Source: Chitinophagaceae bacterium (GTDB lineage Bacteria > Bacteroidota > Bacteroidia > Chitinophagales > Chitinophagaceae). Taken from it: a stretch of DNA of 6,974 bases. The translations under genes were made by a program, and so were the position numbers. The notes below the pieces were generated by a model, which ran no database searches, was not told the DNA's origin, and saw only the letters and a list, made by a program, of their open reading frames with translations. This document shows, one piece after another, positions 1-6,641 of this stretch. The DNA lies in the NCBI GenBank assembly GCA_026785745.1, contig JAJAZO010000036.1:1-6974 (forward strand), in the 5' to 3' direction. How positions within the stretch are numbered: the stretch's first letter is position 1; each line of letters opens with the position of its first letter.

Positions 1-385
1 AAAATAGACCAGTTAGTCTTAATAGCCGGTAGAAACGGGAATTGTACCTTTTTAAAATTAGAGCTATTTCTGAGCTCCCCGGTTGAGATACTAAAATATG
101 CCACTATCGGAATTAAAAAAGTATGATTGTTTTGCCTTGGTACTTACATTTTTGTCCTGCTGTAAATCAAATACCGTACTAAACTTTAATAACTCCGCCA
201 ACAGGTTTTCAATAATATGTAACCGATACATTGAATAAATCGTAAAACTACTTAGACAATATACTCTTTCTAAGAAAACACCCTTAATAATCTTGCAAGA
301 ATAATAAAGTGGTATTACATTTATAACAAATCGAATATATCCTAAGAAAACTGTGTAATCCAACTATGAAGCAACCTATTTATTT

Positions 386-404
386 ACAGGACATTTTCTC
401 CTGT
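386..404. promoter_or_regulatory. Small inverted repeat ACAGGA-N7-TCCTGT
   Basis: A perfect 6-bp dyad (386-391 with 399-404) is separated by the 7-nt loop CATTTTC. It lies about 95 bp upstream of the start codon at 500 and is not followed by a T-run, so it does not look like an intrinsic terminator. It could be an operator half-site pair or a minor hairpin. A 6-bp dyad can occur by chance, hence the low confidence. Confidence 0.25.
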
Positions 405-438
405 CAGTTTCCATTCAATAAAAGTTGGTCGTCACACC

Positions 439-470
439 TCTGAAGGATTAATTCTGAATTAATAGAATTG
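439..470 (+). promoter_or_regulatory. Candidate Bacteroidota-type promoter for the surface-protein gene
   Basis: The Bacteroidota housekeeping promoter has TTTG near -33 and TAnnTTTG near -7. Here TCTG (439-442) is followed after 20 nt by TAGAATTG (463-470), each differing from consensus at one position. This would put the transcript start near 475-480 and leave a leader of about 20-25 nt before the ATG at 500. An alternative -7 match, TAATTCTG (449-456), lies inside the adjacent palindrome. The region is AT rich, so imperfect matches are expected by chance. Confidence 0.25.
448..462. promoter_or_regulatory. Perfect palindrome TTAATTC-T-GAATTAA
   Basis: Seven-base arms (448-454 and 456-462) mirror each other perfectly around one central T, ending 37 bp before the start codon at 500. 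It overlaps the spacer of the candidate promoter, which is the position expected of an operator. Part of the motif, TTCTGAATT, recurs at 476-484 in the leader. No regulator gene is in view, so the binding role is inference. Confidence 0.3.
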
Positions 471-499
471 TTTATTTCTGAATTGACAAATCCAAGGGA

Positions 500-556
500 A
501 TGAAAAAGTATTTTTTTGCAGTATTGATTATTGCTTTATCGCAGTTATCCAATGCG
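500..556 (+). other. Signal peptide coding segment (residues 1-19)
   Basis: The first 19 residues show a KK n-region, a hydrophobic core (YFFAVLIIAL) and a small-residue cleavage site SNA before Gln20. A Gln directly after the cleavage site is common in exported Bacteroidota proteins. There is no lipobox cysteine, so this is a signal peptidase I substrate rather than a lipoprotein. It is consistent with Sec export before T9SS translocation. Confidence 0.9.
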
Positions 557-3500
557 CAAACAGTAACAAAACATCTGTATCTTTCTGATCCTTCACAGGC
601 ATTGGATCGTATGGATCCGGTAGGGACAGCTGATGCCACAACCGCCTCTACCTTTAACTTCAGTACAATTGCGGCAGGAATAGTAGTAGCTGCTACCACC
701 ACCGGTTTCTCCAACAATCCTGGCTCCACCACCTTTACGGTTTCACATACTACCGGCACAGGTGCCAACAGGTTTATGTTAGTGGGTATATCTCAAAAAA
801 ATAAATTAGTAACTTCAGTTACTTATGGCGGTGTACCACTTACACTGGTAGGGGAAAGGATAGCGGGTGGTAATGCAAGGATGCATATTTATAGATTGGT
901 AAATCCACCATCGGGTACGGCAAATGTTGTAGTGACGTTAGATGCTAATCCTGATAAAGGCATTGTGGTTGGAGTTACTACTTTTACCGGGGTTAACCAA
1001 ACAACACCATTAGGTACTTTCTCTTCAGCTAATGCAAATAGCACTACTGCCAGTACAACTGTCAGTTCTGCTTCCGGAGAACTAGTGTTTGATGTGGCCA
1101 CCTATAGAAACACAACAATGACGGTGAATGTTGCACAAACTTCTTTGTATAATATTAATAGCGGTGGTGAAATAGACGGGGGTGGAACAAGTACCAAGCC
1201 GGGTGCCGCATCAGTTTCCATGACCTGGACTGGTGCCGGAAGTCAGGATTGGGCTATTGGTGCAGTTCCCATTAAACCTGCCCCTGCAATTACTAATACC
1301 ATTTTTACACAATCTCCGGCATTATGCAGTTCATTAACAATAAAAGCCGGTACGGCTATTACCATAACTAATTATGTAAGTATTATAAGCGGATCTATGC
1401 CGGCTAATCCCAGCATTACAGCCGTATTAAAATATGGTGGCACTAATATAATTACCCTTTCAAGTCCTGCCTATTATAATGGTACCGGAATAATAACCTG
1501 GACTGGAACTTTGGGAGCAGATGTAACTGTGCCGGCAGGGCAGGCCATTGTACTTGATATTACTACTGCACAAAGTAGCGTAACCTTTAAAATAGATTAT
1601 GACAGCCAGACCAAGCCATCTAAAATAAATTTACCAGTATCTACTTATATTAATGTGAATTCGGTAGAAGTATATAATGCTGTATATCCCGGTGGCATAC
1701 CCGTTAACACATCGGTAGGGCCAACCACAAAATATATCAGAGCAGTGGTAAGCGACCCATTTGGTTTCAATGATATTACTGCACTAAATATTACTATTAC
1801 ACCAACCGGATCGACAGTAGCTGCAACCTCTGTAGCCACAGCGGGTTGTACAAAGACGTATGAGTATGTCTGGAGTATACCGGCATCAGCAGGCACCTAT
1901 GCAATAAGTGCAACGGCAAAAGAAGGTTATGAAAATACAATTACCCATACAAAAAACACCAGTATTGATGTGTGTGTGAATTGTCCGCCTTCAGCAGTAA
2001 GTGATACAGCAAGCGGACCCGGCGGCGTACCTCTTACCATTAGTGTACTGACCAATGATTCTGATCCTAACAACAATATTAATTCAGGTTCCTTATCTGT
2101 ATTAACACAGCCAAGAAACGGTTCAGCGTTAATCAGCAATGGTAAAATAGTATATATTCCAAACGGTACCTTTTCAGGCAATGATACTATTATATACAGG
2201 GTATGTGACCTTTCTTCCCCTACCCCATTGTGTGCTACTGCATCCGTATTCGTTTCTATTGATGCCACCGTTATTGACGCCTGCTCCCAGACCACAAGAC
2301 CCCATACCTATTATATGCCTTACCCGGAACAGGATGCATATACCGCTTTAGTTGCATCATCCAATCAGGTAGTACCCAGTAATAATATCCGGACAGTCAT
2401 CAGCCTCAAAATACCTTATCCCGGAATGACGATTATATGGGATGAATGGGAAGATGGATATGAAACTAATATTTATGACCCCGTTCAAAGTACGACTAAA
2501 GTTTGGGGAGATGGAGATATTTATAATGGCATTGCACCCGGTTATCCTACGGATATTATTCCGGCTGGAGGAAGTATAGTGCTGGATAATACAATGGTTG
2601 CTAATCCAAGAAACCCGGCCATTTTTTTTTATGACGGGAAAGATAAAATTGTTTCCAGTGGCCAGATCGCTTTGACTCAGGTTTGTGGTGAACCTACCTG
2701 GATGCCGATTCAGGCGATGAAAACAAACCTTACTTCCACCTATGATTTCGGACAATCCTTTACCATTCCATTCGGGCAAAATTTCAACAGCCAGGATTTT
2801 GCCTATACCGCTTTATTAATCCGGGCTTCTGAAAATAATACAACTATTAATATTGATAAGGATAATAACGGCACTTTTGAAACCACTACTACCTTAAACG
2901 AAGGTGGCTCCTACCTGGTAAATGGCGGTGTACTAACAGGGGCCACTGTAACAAGTGATAAACCGGTAGGTGTTGAAATCAATGCAGGTGGTATAGATAA
3001 TGCCTCGATACGTAATGCGCCGATATTTCCAGCTACCTGGTATTCCAATACTTATTATACACCTGTTCCCACATCTGATAATGCTGGTGACAGCCCTAAA
3101 GATACTTCTGTAGTAATGCTTTATAATAGCCTCAACAGAAGTATTACCATCAATTGGTCTTCGGGAGCCCCTGCAAATGGAAGCATAAATATTCCTGCAA
3201 AATCTGCTGTTCGTTTTCCGTTAGCTTATTCAACAACGGCAGCTTATAAATTTGTAAACCCAACGGGTGAATCATTTACGGCTATAGAAATAATTGATTC
3301 TTATACCCCGGGTGGTGGTGGAAATGGCGGAACTACCTACGACTGGTCCTTTAATCTTATTTCGGAGGAGCGGCTAACAGATTTTGCGACTGTAGCATGG
3401 GCCCCAGGCGGTTTGGACCTTGTATTGCCTATCGGGCCGGATGTAAATGGTAACCCAATTTGGGTAACACCAACTGCCAATACAACGGTGTATGTAAAAT

Positions 3501-6283
3501 ATGATGGTAATATCAGTGGCTCATCAGGTTCGGTAAGCCCCTGCGGTTTAAGATTTGATGTATCTTATGTTGTAAATGCTCTTAACTATATAAAGATTAA
3601 AGATGCAGCTGATAGCGACCAGGGGGGTACCGCGGTTTTCACCTGTAATGGTGCTAAAATTTCAGCCGCATATGGTGCAGACCCCAATGGATCCCTTACG
3701 GGTCTTGGTCTTGCCTGGTGGGATGTAGGCTCCACTATTCAGCCTTTTTGTAAGGATAAAATGGTATTTGCCAATGTGGATTATGCCACTACTGTTACAA
3801 GCCAGCCGGTTACAATTTCTGTACTGAATAATGATTTTGGCTTCCTCGCAACTATTGATCCGGCTTCTGTAAATATTCTCGGTTTATTGCAACCGAAAAA
3901 TGGTACAATCAAGGCAAATACAAATGGAACTATACTTTATACACCTAACCCCGGGTTTGTGGGCATAGATACATTTGAATACCAGGTATGTTCCACTCCT
4001 GCTCTTAAATGTGATGTTGCGCTGGTGATAATTAAAATAGCCACCTGCCCTTCGGGATCAAGTAAAAATATCATTTCAGGGCAAGTGTTCCTCGATAAAA
4101 CAAAAGATGGAGTAAATAATGATGGCGGTACAGGATTTTTTCCGGCCAAAGTGTATTTATATACAGATGGAAATTGTACTGGTGCTATAGATGTCAATGA
4201 ATTGACTGATTCTTTGAGTGTGGATAGCTCCGGTATGTACCAGTTTACAGAATACCCTGAAAAAACCGTGTCGGATAACTTTAACGATGCAAGCGGAACC
4301 AACACTTGTGCTACAGGTACGGATGGAAACACAAGCTGGCTTACCAATTGGGTAGATGCAGGAGAGGCGGCCGCAGGGGTTGGGTTTTGTGTTTCACCTG
4401 TTCAAACAGCAGCCAATACTGATGCCGAAATTATTCTTGATGGTGCTTTTGGATTTGCACTCCGGCTCGATGATAATAATGTTTCTGCCACCCGGCAATT
4501 GAATACCAGCGGTGCTACCAAAGCATTTCTTACTTTCTCCTACAGAAGGGCTGCTGCATTAGCAGCCACCGAAGATATATTGGTACAGCTATCAACCAAT
4601 GGTTCAGCATGGACTACCATCTTTACCATTTCAGGTAATGGTGCTACAGATGCAGCATATGTAACCGTATATAACCAGGACATAACAGCCTATGTATCTG
4701 CCACTACCTATATCCGGTTTCTTACCAATAATAATGTAGATGAGGGAGACCATGTATTTTTTGATGATATAAAAGTCCAGTTTCTGAAGTATAACCAATG
4801 TTATATTACAAGGCTTGACCCGTTGTCTGTACCAGCTCTTTCTTATATTTCTACAGCGGCACAGCGAACAACTACGTTCACTAGTGGTGCCACCTGTGCC
4901 TCGCAATTTGATTTTGGTGTAGCAAAGAACAATATTACAGTCAGCGGAACTGTTTTTAATGATCCGAATGGATTAAAAAACAACCAGGTGAATGGCCCCG
5001 GAATTGGCAACCCTGGTGGTGCCACTCTTTATGCATACCTGGCAGATGCATCAAACAAAGTCGCATTTAAGGCAACGGTTAACAGTTCTACTGGTGATTT
5101 TTCTTTTCCGCTTGCCGATGTAAATACTACTTATACGTTGATGATCTCTACAACCAATGTGGCGCTGTATGCTAATATGCCGGCCAATGCCAATCTGCCA
5201 TCGCCATGGGAAAGCGTAGGTGAAGAATATGGAAATAATAACAGTGCAGGAACTGGTGTAAAAAGCGGAACCTCCAATTCATCAGTCAGTATCACTTCGG
5301 GAATATCAAATGTAACACTAATGAAAATTGGAATTCAAAGAGTTCCAGATAGCGATATTAAATTTATCACCATTGCAAGACCATCCATCAACCAGATGAT
5401 TACGCTGAATGGAGGTGTTAATCCGCCTATATTAAGCGGATCAGATCCCGAAGATGCTCCTGCCGCTGGCACCTTGCTATCAGGAAAGAATGTGATTATT
5501 GATGCATATCCTTCCAATGCTGAATTATATTATAATGGCATACTGGTAAATGATGATCAGTTGATAACGAATTTTAGCTCAAGCCTGTTGCAGGTAAAAG
5601 TAACATCAGCCACATTGGGCGATACTACTATCACATTCCTTTACTCATATGTGGATTTGGCAGATAAAAAAGATCCAGTACCGGCATCTTATACACTTTA
5701 CTGGCCCATACCATTACCGGCCACTGGTTTAACACTTATAGCAAACCTTAACGGAGACATTGCCAGTTTAAAATGGAGTACTTTATCCGAGCAGAATACC
5801 AGGTACTTTGTTATTGAACGGAGTATTGATAATATAAACTTTTCAGCGGTTGGAAATGCCATACCGGCAGCAGGAGAAAGTACCAGTAAAAGGGAATATG
5901 GAATGCTTGATAATATTAACAGCCTTCTGCAGAATCCGGTTGTTTATTACAGGGCGATGCTGGTTGATATTGATGGAAAAATAAAATACAGTAACGTAGC
6001 AACTTTAAGATTGTCCCAAAAAACAGGAGTAATGGTGGGACCCAATCCTTTCTACTCATCTATTATAATAACTCTTACTACAGACAGAGAAACTATTATT
6101 GAAATCAACCTGATGGATGTAAACGGAAGAGTTATCAGGAAGAGCAGCCAGTCAGCATCAAAAGGTTTAGTTCAGATTACCGTTGATGGCCTCGGGCAAT
6201 TGCCTGCTGCAGTTTACCAGGTAGAAATTGTGGATAAGAAGGCGGGAACGGTTTTTCATAAACTATTAAAAAGTTTTAAATAA
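500..6283 (+). CDS. Giant modular secreted/surface protein with T9SS type A sorting domain (1927 aa)
   Basis: This is predicted to be a Sec-exported protein that crosses the outer membrane by the type IX secretion system and ends up released or anchored on the cell surface. The ATG at 500 is chosen because it begins a clean signal peptide (residues 1-19, KK then a hydrophobic core, SNA|Q); AAGGGA touches the start, so no normally spaced Shine-Dalgarno is present. Domain order by approximate residue: beta-sandwich 60-262; Ig-like segments 265-397 and 398-494; Big_9-type 496-588; large WEDGYE region 595-1084; Big_9-type 1085-1180; split SdrD-B-like domain 1191-1476 with a nested domain 1256-1429; B-like domain 1479-1612; 'GSDPEDA' domain 1617-1738; Fn3-like 1739-1841; sorting domain 1844-1927. 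All 19 cysteines lie between residues 276 and 1466. No catalytic motif is seen, so an adhesive or matrix role is the best inference; the ligand is unknown. The frame is intact throughout. Confidence 0.95.
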   Translation: MKKYFFAVLIIALSQLSNAQTVTKHLYLSDPSQALDRMDPVGTADATTASTFNFSTIAAGIVVAATTTGFSNNPGSTTFTVSHTTGTGANRFMLVGISQKNKLVTSVTYGGVPLTLVGERIAGGNARMHIYRLVNPPSGTANVVVTLDANPDKGIVVGVTTFTGVNQTTPLGTFSSANANSTTASTTVSSASGELVFDVATYRNTTMTVNVAQTSLYNINSGGEIDGGGTSTKPGAASVSMTWTGAGSQDWAIGAVPIKPAPAITNTIFTQSPALCSSLTIKAGTAITITNYVSIISGSMPANPSITAVLKYGGTNIITLSSPAYYNGTGIITWTGTLGADVTVPAGQAIVLDITTAQSSVTFKIDYDSQTKPSKINLPVSTYINVNSVEVYNAVYPGGIPVNTSVGPTTKYIRAVVSDPFGFNDITALNITITPTGSTVAATSVATAGCTKTYEYVWSIPASAGTYAISATAKEGYENTITHTKNTSIDVCVNCPPSAVSDTASGPGGVPLTISVLTNDSDPNNNINSGSLSVLTQPRNGSALISNGKIVYIPNGTFSGNDTIIYRVCDLSSPTPLCATASVFVSIDATVIDACSQTTRPHTYYMPYPEQDAYTALVASSNQVVPSNNIRTVISLKIPYPGMTIIWDEWEDGYETNIYDPVQSTTKVWGDGDIYNGIAPGYPTDIIPAGGSIVLDNTMVANPRNPAIFFYDGKDKIVSSGQIALTQVCGEPTWMPIQAMKTNLTSTYDFGQSFTIPFGQNFNSQDFAYTALLIRASENNTTINIDKDNNGTFETTTTLNEGGSYLVNGGVLTGATVTSDKPVGVEINAGGIDNASIRNAPIFPATWYSNTYYTPVPTSDNAGDSPKDTSVVMLYNSLNRSITINWSSGAPANGSINIPAKSAVRFPLAYSTTAAYKFVNPTGESFTAIEIIDSYTPGGGGNGGTTYDWSFNLISEERLTDFATVAWAPGGLDLVLPIGPDVNGNPIWVTPTANTTVYVKYDGNISGSSGSVSPCGLRFDVSYVVNALNYIKIKDAADSDQGGTAVFTCNGAKISAAYGADPNGSLTGLGLAWWDVGSTIQPFCKDKMVFANVDYATTVTSQPVTISVLNNDFGFLATIDPASVNILGLLQPKNGTIKANTNGTILYTPNPGFVGIDTFEYQVCSTPALKCDVALVIIKIATCPSGSSKNIISGQVFLDKTKDGVNNDGGTGFFPAKVYLYTDGNCTGAIDVNELTDSLSVDSSGMYQFTEYPEKTVSDNFNDASGTNTCATGTDGNTSWLTNWVDAGEAAAGVGFCVSPVQTAANTDAEIILDGAFGFALRLDDNNVSATRQLNTSGATKAFLTFSYRRAAALAATEDILVQLSTNGSAWTTIFTISGNGATDAAYVTVYNQDITAYVSATTYIRFLTNNNVDEGDHVFFDDIKVQFLKYNQCYITRLDPLSVPALSYISTAAQRTTTFTSGATCASQFDFGVAKNNITVSGTVFNDPNGLKNNQVNGPGIGNPGGATLYAYLADASNKVAFKATVNSSTGDFSFPLADVNTTYTLMISTTNVALYANMPANANLPSPWESVGEEYGNNNSAGTGVKSGTSNSSVSITSGISNVTLMKIGIQRVPDSDIKFITIARPSINQMITLNGGVNPPILSGSDPEDAPAAGTLLSGKNVIIDAYPSNAELYYNGILVNDDQLITNFSSSLLQVKVTSATLGDTTITFLYSYVDLADKKDPVPASYTLYWPIPLPATGLTLIANLNGDIASLKWSTLSEQNTRYFVIERSIDNINFSAVGNAIPAAGESTSKREYGMLDNINSLLQNPVVYYRAMLVDIDGKIKYSNVATLRLSQKTGVMVGPNPFYSSIIITLTTDRETIIEINLMDVNGRVIRKSSQSASKGLVQITVDGLGQLPAAVYQVEIVDKKAGTVFHKLLKSFK
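677..1285 (+). other. N-terminal beta-sandwich domain of the surface protein (residues ~60-262)
   Basis: The segment has the pattern GANRFMLVGIS (88-98), then VTYGGVPLTLVG, YRLVNPPSGTANVVVTL, VVGVTTFTGVNQTTPLGTF and a closing DWAIGAVPIKP. I recognise this pattern as a recurrent beta-sandwich in secreted bacterial proteins but cannot attach a family accession to it. It is free of cysteine. It is probably a binding or spacer module at the exposed N-terminus. Confidence 0.55.
1985..2263 (+). other. Big_9/cadherin-like domain 1 (residues 496-588)
   Basis: The sequence PLTISVLTNDSD (511-522), followed by SLSVLTQPRNG, GKIVYIPNGTFSGNDTIIYRVCD and a closing beta strand, matches the VCBS/cadherin-like Ig family (Big_9 type) with its ND pair and YxPxxxFxGxDxxxYxV core. 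The second copy at residues 1085-1180 carries the same landmarks. These domains usually act as rigid spacers in long surface proteins and may bind calcium. Confidence 0.8.
2282..3751 (+). other. Central ~490-residue region with WEDGYE and VWGDGD motifs, IgGFc-binding-like
   Basis: This block (residues 595-1084) lies between the two Big_9-type domains. Landmarks are WDEWEDGYE (647-655), VWGDGD (668-673), a YDGKDKI element, a calcium-loop-like DKDNNGTFE (786-794), a TSDKPVGVEIN segment, a YYTPVPTSDNAGDS segment and a Gly-rich linker GGGGNGG (938-944). The TSDKPV element and the following VP-type strand recall IgGFc-binding-type N-terminal domains of bacterial surface proteins. WEDGYE plus VWGDGD is a pairing I recall from other large secreted bacterial proteins. 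Function is not established; ligand binding is inference. Confidence 0.5.
3752..4039 (+). other. Big_9/cadherin-like domain 2 (residues 1085-1180)
   Basis: PVTISVLNNDFG (1103-1114), LLQPKNGTI, GTILYTPNPGFVGIDTFEYQVC and a final VALVIIKI strand mirror domain 1 at residues 496-588. The extra Cys pair in QVCSTPALKCD parallels VCDLSSPTPLC in domain 1, which suggests a conserved disulfide in both copies. Confidence 0.85.
4070..4927 (+). other. SdrD-B/Cna-B-like domain interrupted by a nested beta-rich domain (residues 1191-1476)
   Basis: The first half (1191-1253) reads SGQVFLDKTKDGVNNDGG, then VYLYTDGNCTG and SVDSSGMYQF, the usual opening of an SdrD-B domain with its calcium-loop-like DxTxDG. 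The second half (1430-1476) reads CYITRLDPLSVPALSY, then QFDFGVAK, the usual ending. Between them sit about 174 residues (1256-1429) starting VSDNFNDASG and ending FFDDIKVQF. This insert has the layout of a jelly-roll or MAM-like module (FSYRR, DILVQLSTNG, YIRFLTNN, FFDDIKV). Confidence 0.75.
5714..6022 (+). other. Fn3-like pre-sorting domain (residues 1739-1841)
   Basis: The segment runs from LTLIANLNGDIASLKWSTLS through RYFVIERSIDNINFSAVG to VVYYRAMLVDIDGKIKYSN. This matches the Fn3-like fold that commonly precedes T9SS sorting domains: a W-containing strand, FVIERS.D...F..VG and YYR..lvD.dG...YS. It probably acts as a stalk for the sorting domain. Confidence 0.75.
6029..6280 (+). other. 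T9SS type A C-terminal sorting domain (residues 1844-1927)
   Basis: The end of the protein carries VGPNPF (1846-1851), an IEINLMDVNGRVI strand, a Gly-containing turn, LPAAVYQVEIVDKK and a terminal KLLKSFK. This is the Por-secretion tail pattern (TIGR04183-type), which directs Sec-exported proteins through the type IX translocon and is normally cleaved by the PorU sortase. It is about 84 residues, the usual size. Confidence 0.9.
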
Positions 6284-6314
6284 GCTGCATTTTTATCTTC
6301 AATAATCTTTATGA

Positions 6315-6464
6315 GAGGCTGTCTCAAAAATTGTTTGAAACACGAAGAAAACTAAGTTCACACAATGGACACAAAAAACTAACCTGAAAACTAATACGTT
6401 GTGTTCTTTGTGTTTTTCTTCGTGGCCGTTGTGTTACTTTTTTTATCCTTTTTGAAACAGCCTC
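6315..6464. repeat. ~150-bp imperfect palindromic element with terminal inverted repeats (REP/MITE-like)
   Basis: Three nested arm pairs face each other: 6315-6330 with 6449-6464 (15 of 16 match; left end GAGGCTGTCTCAAAAA), 6341-6351 with 6414-6424 (11 of 11; CACGAAGAAAA) and 6360-6374 with 6399-6413 (13 of 15, one mismatch being a G.U pair in plus-strand RNA). The apical loop is 6375-6398. The inner sequence is built of ACACAAwGrACACAA-type words, which I recall as a dispersed intergenic repeat in Bacteroidota. Five T residues follow the right arm (6465-6469), so it may also terminate the surface-protein transcript. There is no internal reading frame, so it is non-autonomous if mobile. Confidence 0.7.
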
Positions 6465-6591
6465 TTTTTATTATTCTAATTCATTCTATTTGGATATTAA
6501 ACATATCGGTACTGTAATCCTTTGAATATCCAGGTTTTTTCGGATCATGATAAGTTTAGCTTATCCAAAGTGTATACAATTTTTTAATAAA

Positions 6592-6618
6592 AAAACCCTC
6601 CGGATAAAGGAGGGTTTT
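6592..6618 (-). terminator. Intrinsic terminator of rpsA
   Basis: Perfect 10-bp arms AAAACCCTCC (6592-6601) and GGAGGGTTTT (6609-6618) enclose a 7-nt loop. Read on the minus strand, the stem is followed by a run of seven T (6595-6589) and then more AT. The stem begins 23 bp beyond the rpsA stop codon. The plus-strand side has only four T after GGAGGG, so minus-strand termination is the main role. Confidence 0.92.
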
Positions 6619-6641
6619 AAGATTATTAAAGACTGTAATTC

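Larger units (their letters stand above)
1..499. other. Gene-poor region upstream of the giant surface-protein gene
   Basis: I see no convincing complete gene here. The plus strand is open in frame 1 from the window edge to a TGA at 124-126 (41 codons). This could be the tail of an upstream gene or a decayed fragment, but a run this short is close to chance in AT-rich DNA. The opposite strand has a 90-codon frame (363 to 91) that needs a TTG start and has no recognisable motif, so I do not call it. The identifiable signals are two dyads (386-404 and 448-462), a near-repeat of TTCTGAATT (452-460 and 476-484), and a weak promoter candidate just before the gene. The length is long for a simple leader, so regulatory DNA or gene remnants are both possible. 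Confidence 0.5.
6284..6641. other. Convergent intergenic region between the surface-protein gene and rpsA
   Basis: These 358 bases hold no gene. They contain the long palindromic element at 6315-6464 and the rpsA terminator at 6592-6618. The segment between them (about 6470-6588) is AT rich and shows only a minor 6-bp dyad, GATAAG/CTTATC (6549-6565). Because both flanking genes point inward, no promoter is needed here. Confidence 0.7.

Noticed and set aside
61..77. GAGCT/AGCTC hairpin near the left edge as a terminator
   Set aside because: The stem is 5 bp with no following T-run, within chance expectation.
91..363. Minus-strand 90-codon reading frame in the upstream region
   Set aside because: It needs a TTG start, lies in AT-rich DNA, shows no recognisable motif or composition typical of a gene and has no credible ribosome binding context.
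2357..2779. Minus-strand 140-codon frame inside the surface-protein gene
   Set aside because: It is fully antisense to an intact gene with clear domains. This and similar frames at 1927-2295, 3937-4347 and 4631-4906 have no family resemblance and are shadow frames.
6360..6424. CACAA-type words as a CRISPR array or tandem repeat
   Set aside because: The words occur as inverted rather than regularly spaced direct repeats, with no spacer structure and no cas gene; they are the inner arms of the palindromic element.
6549..6565. GATAAG-TTTAG-CTTATC dyad as a terminator
   Set aside because: The stem is only 6 bp, AT rich and has no T-run on either side; the strong rpsA terminator lies just beyond it.
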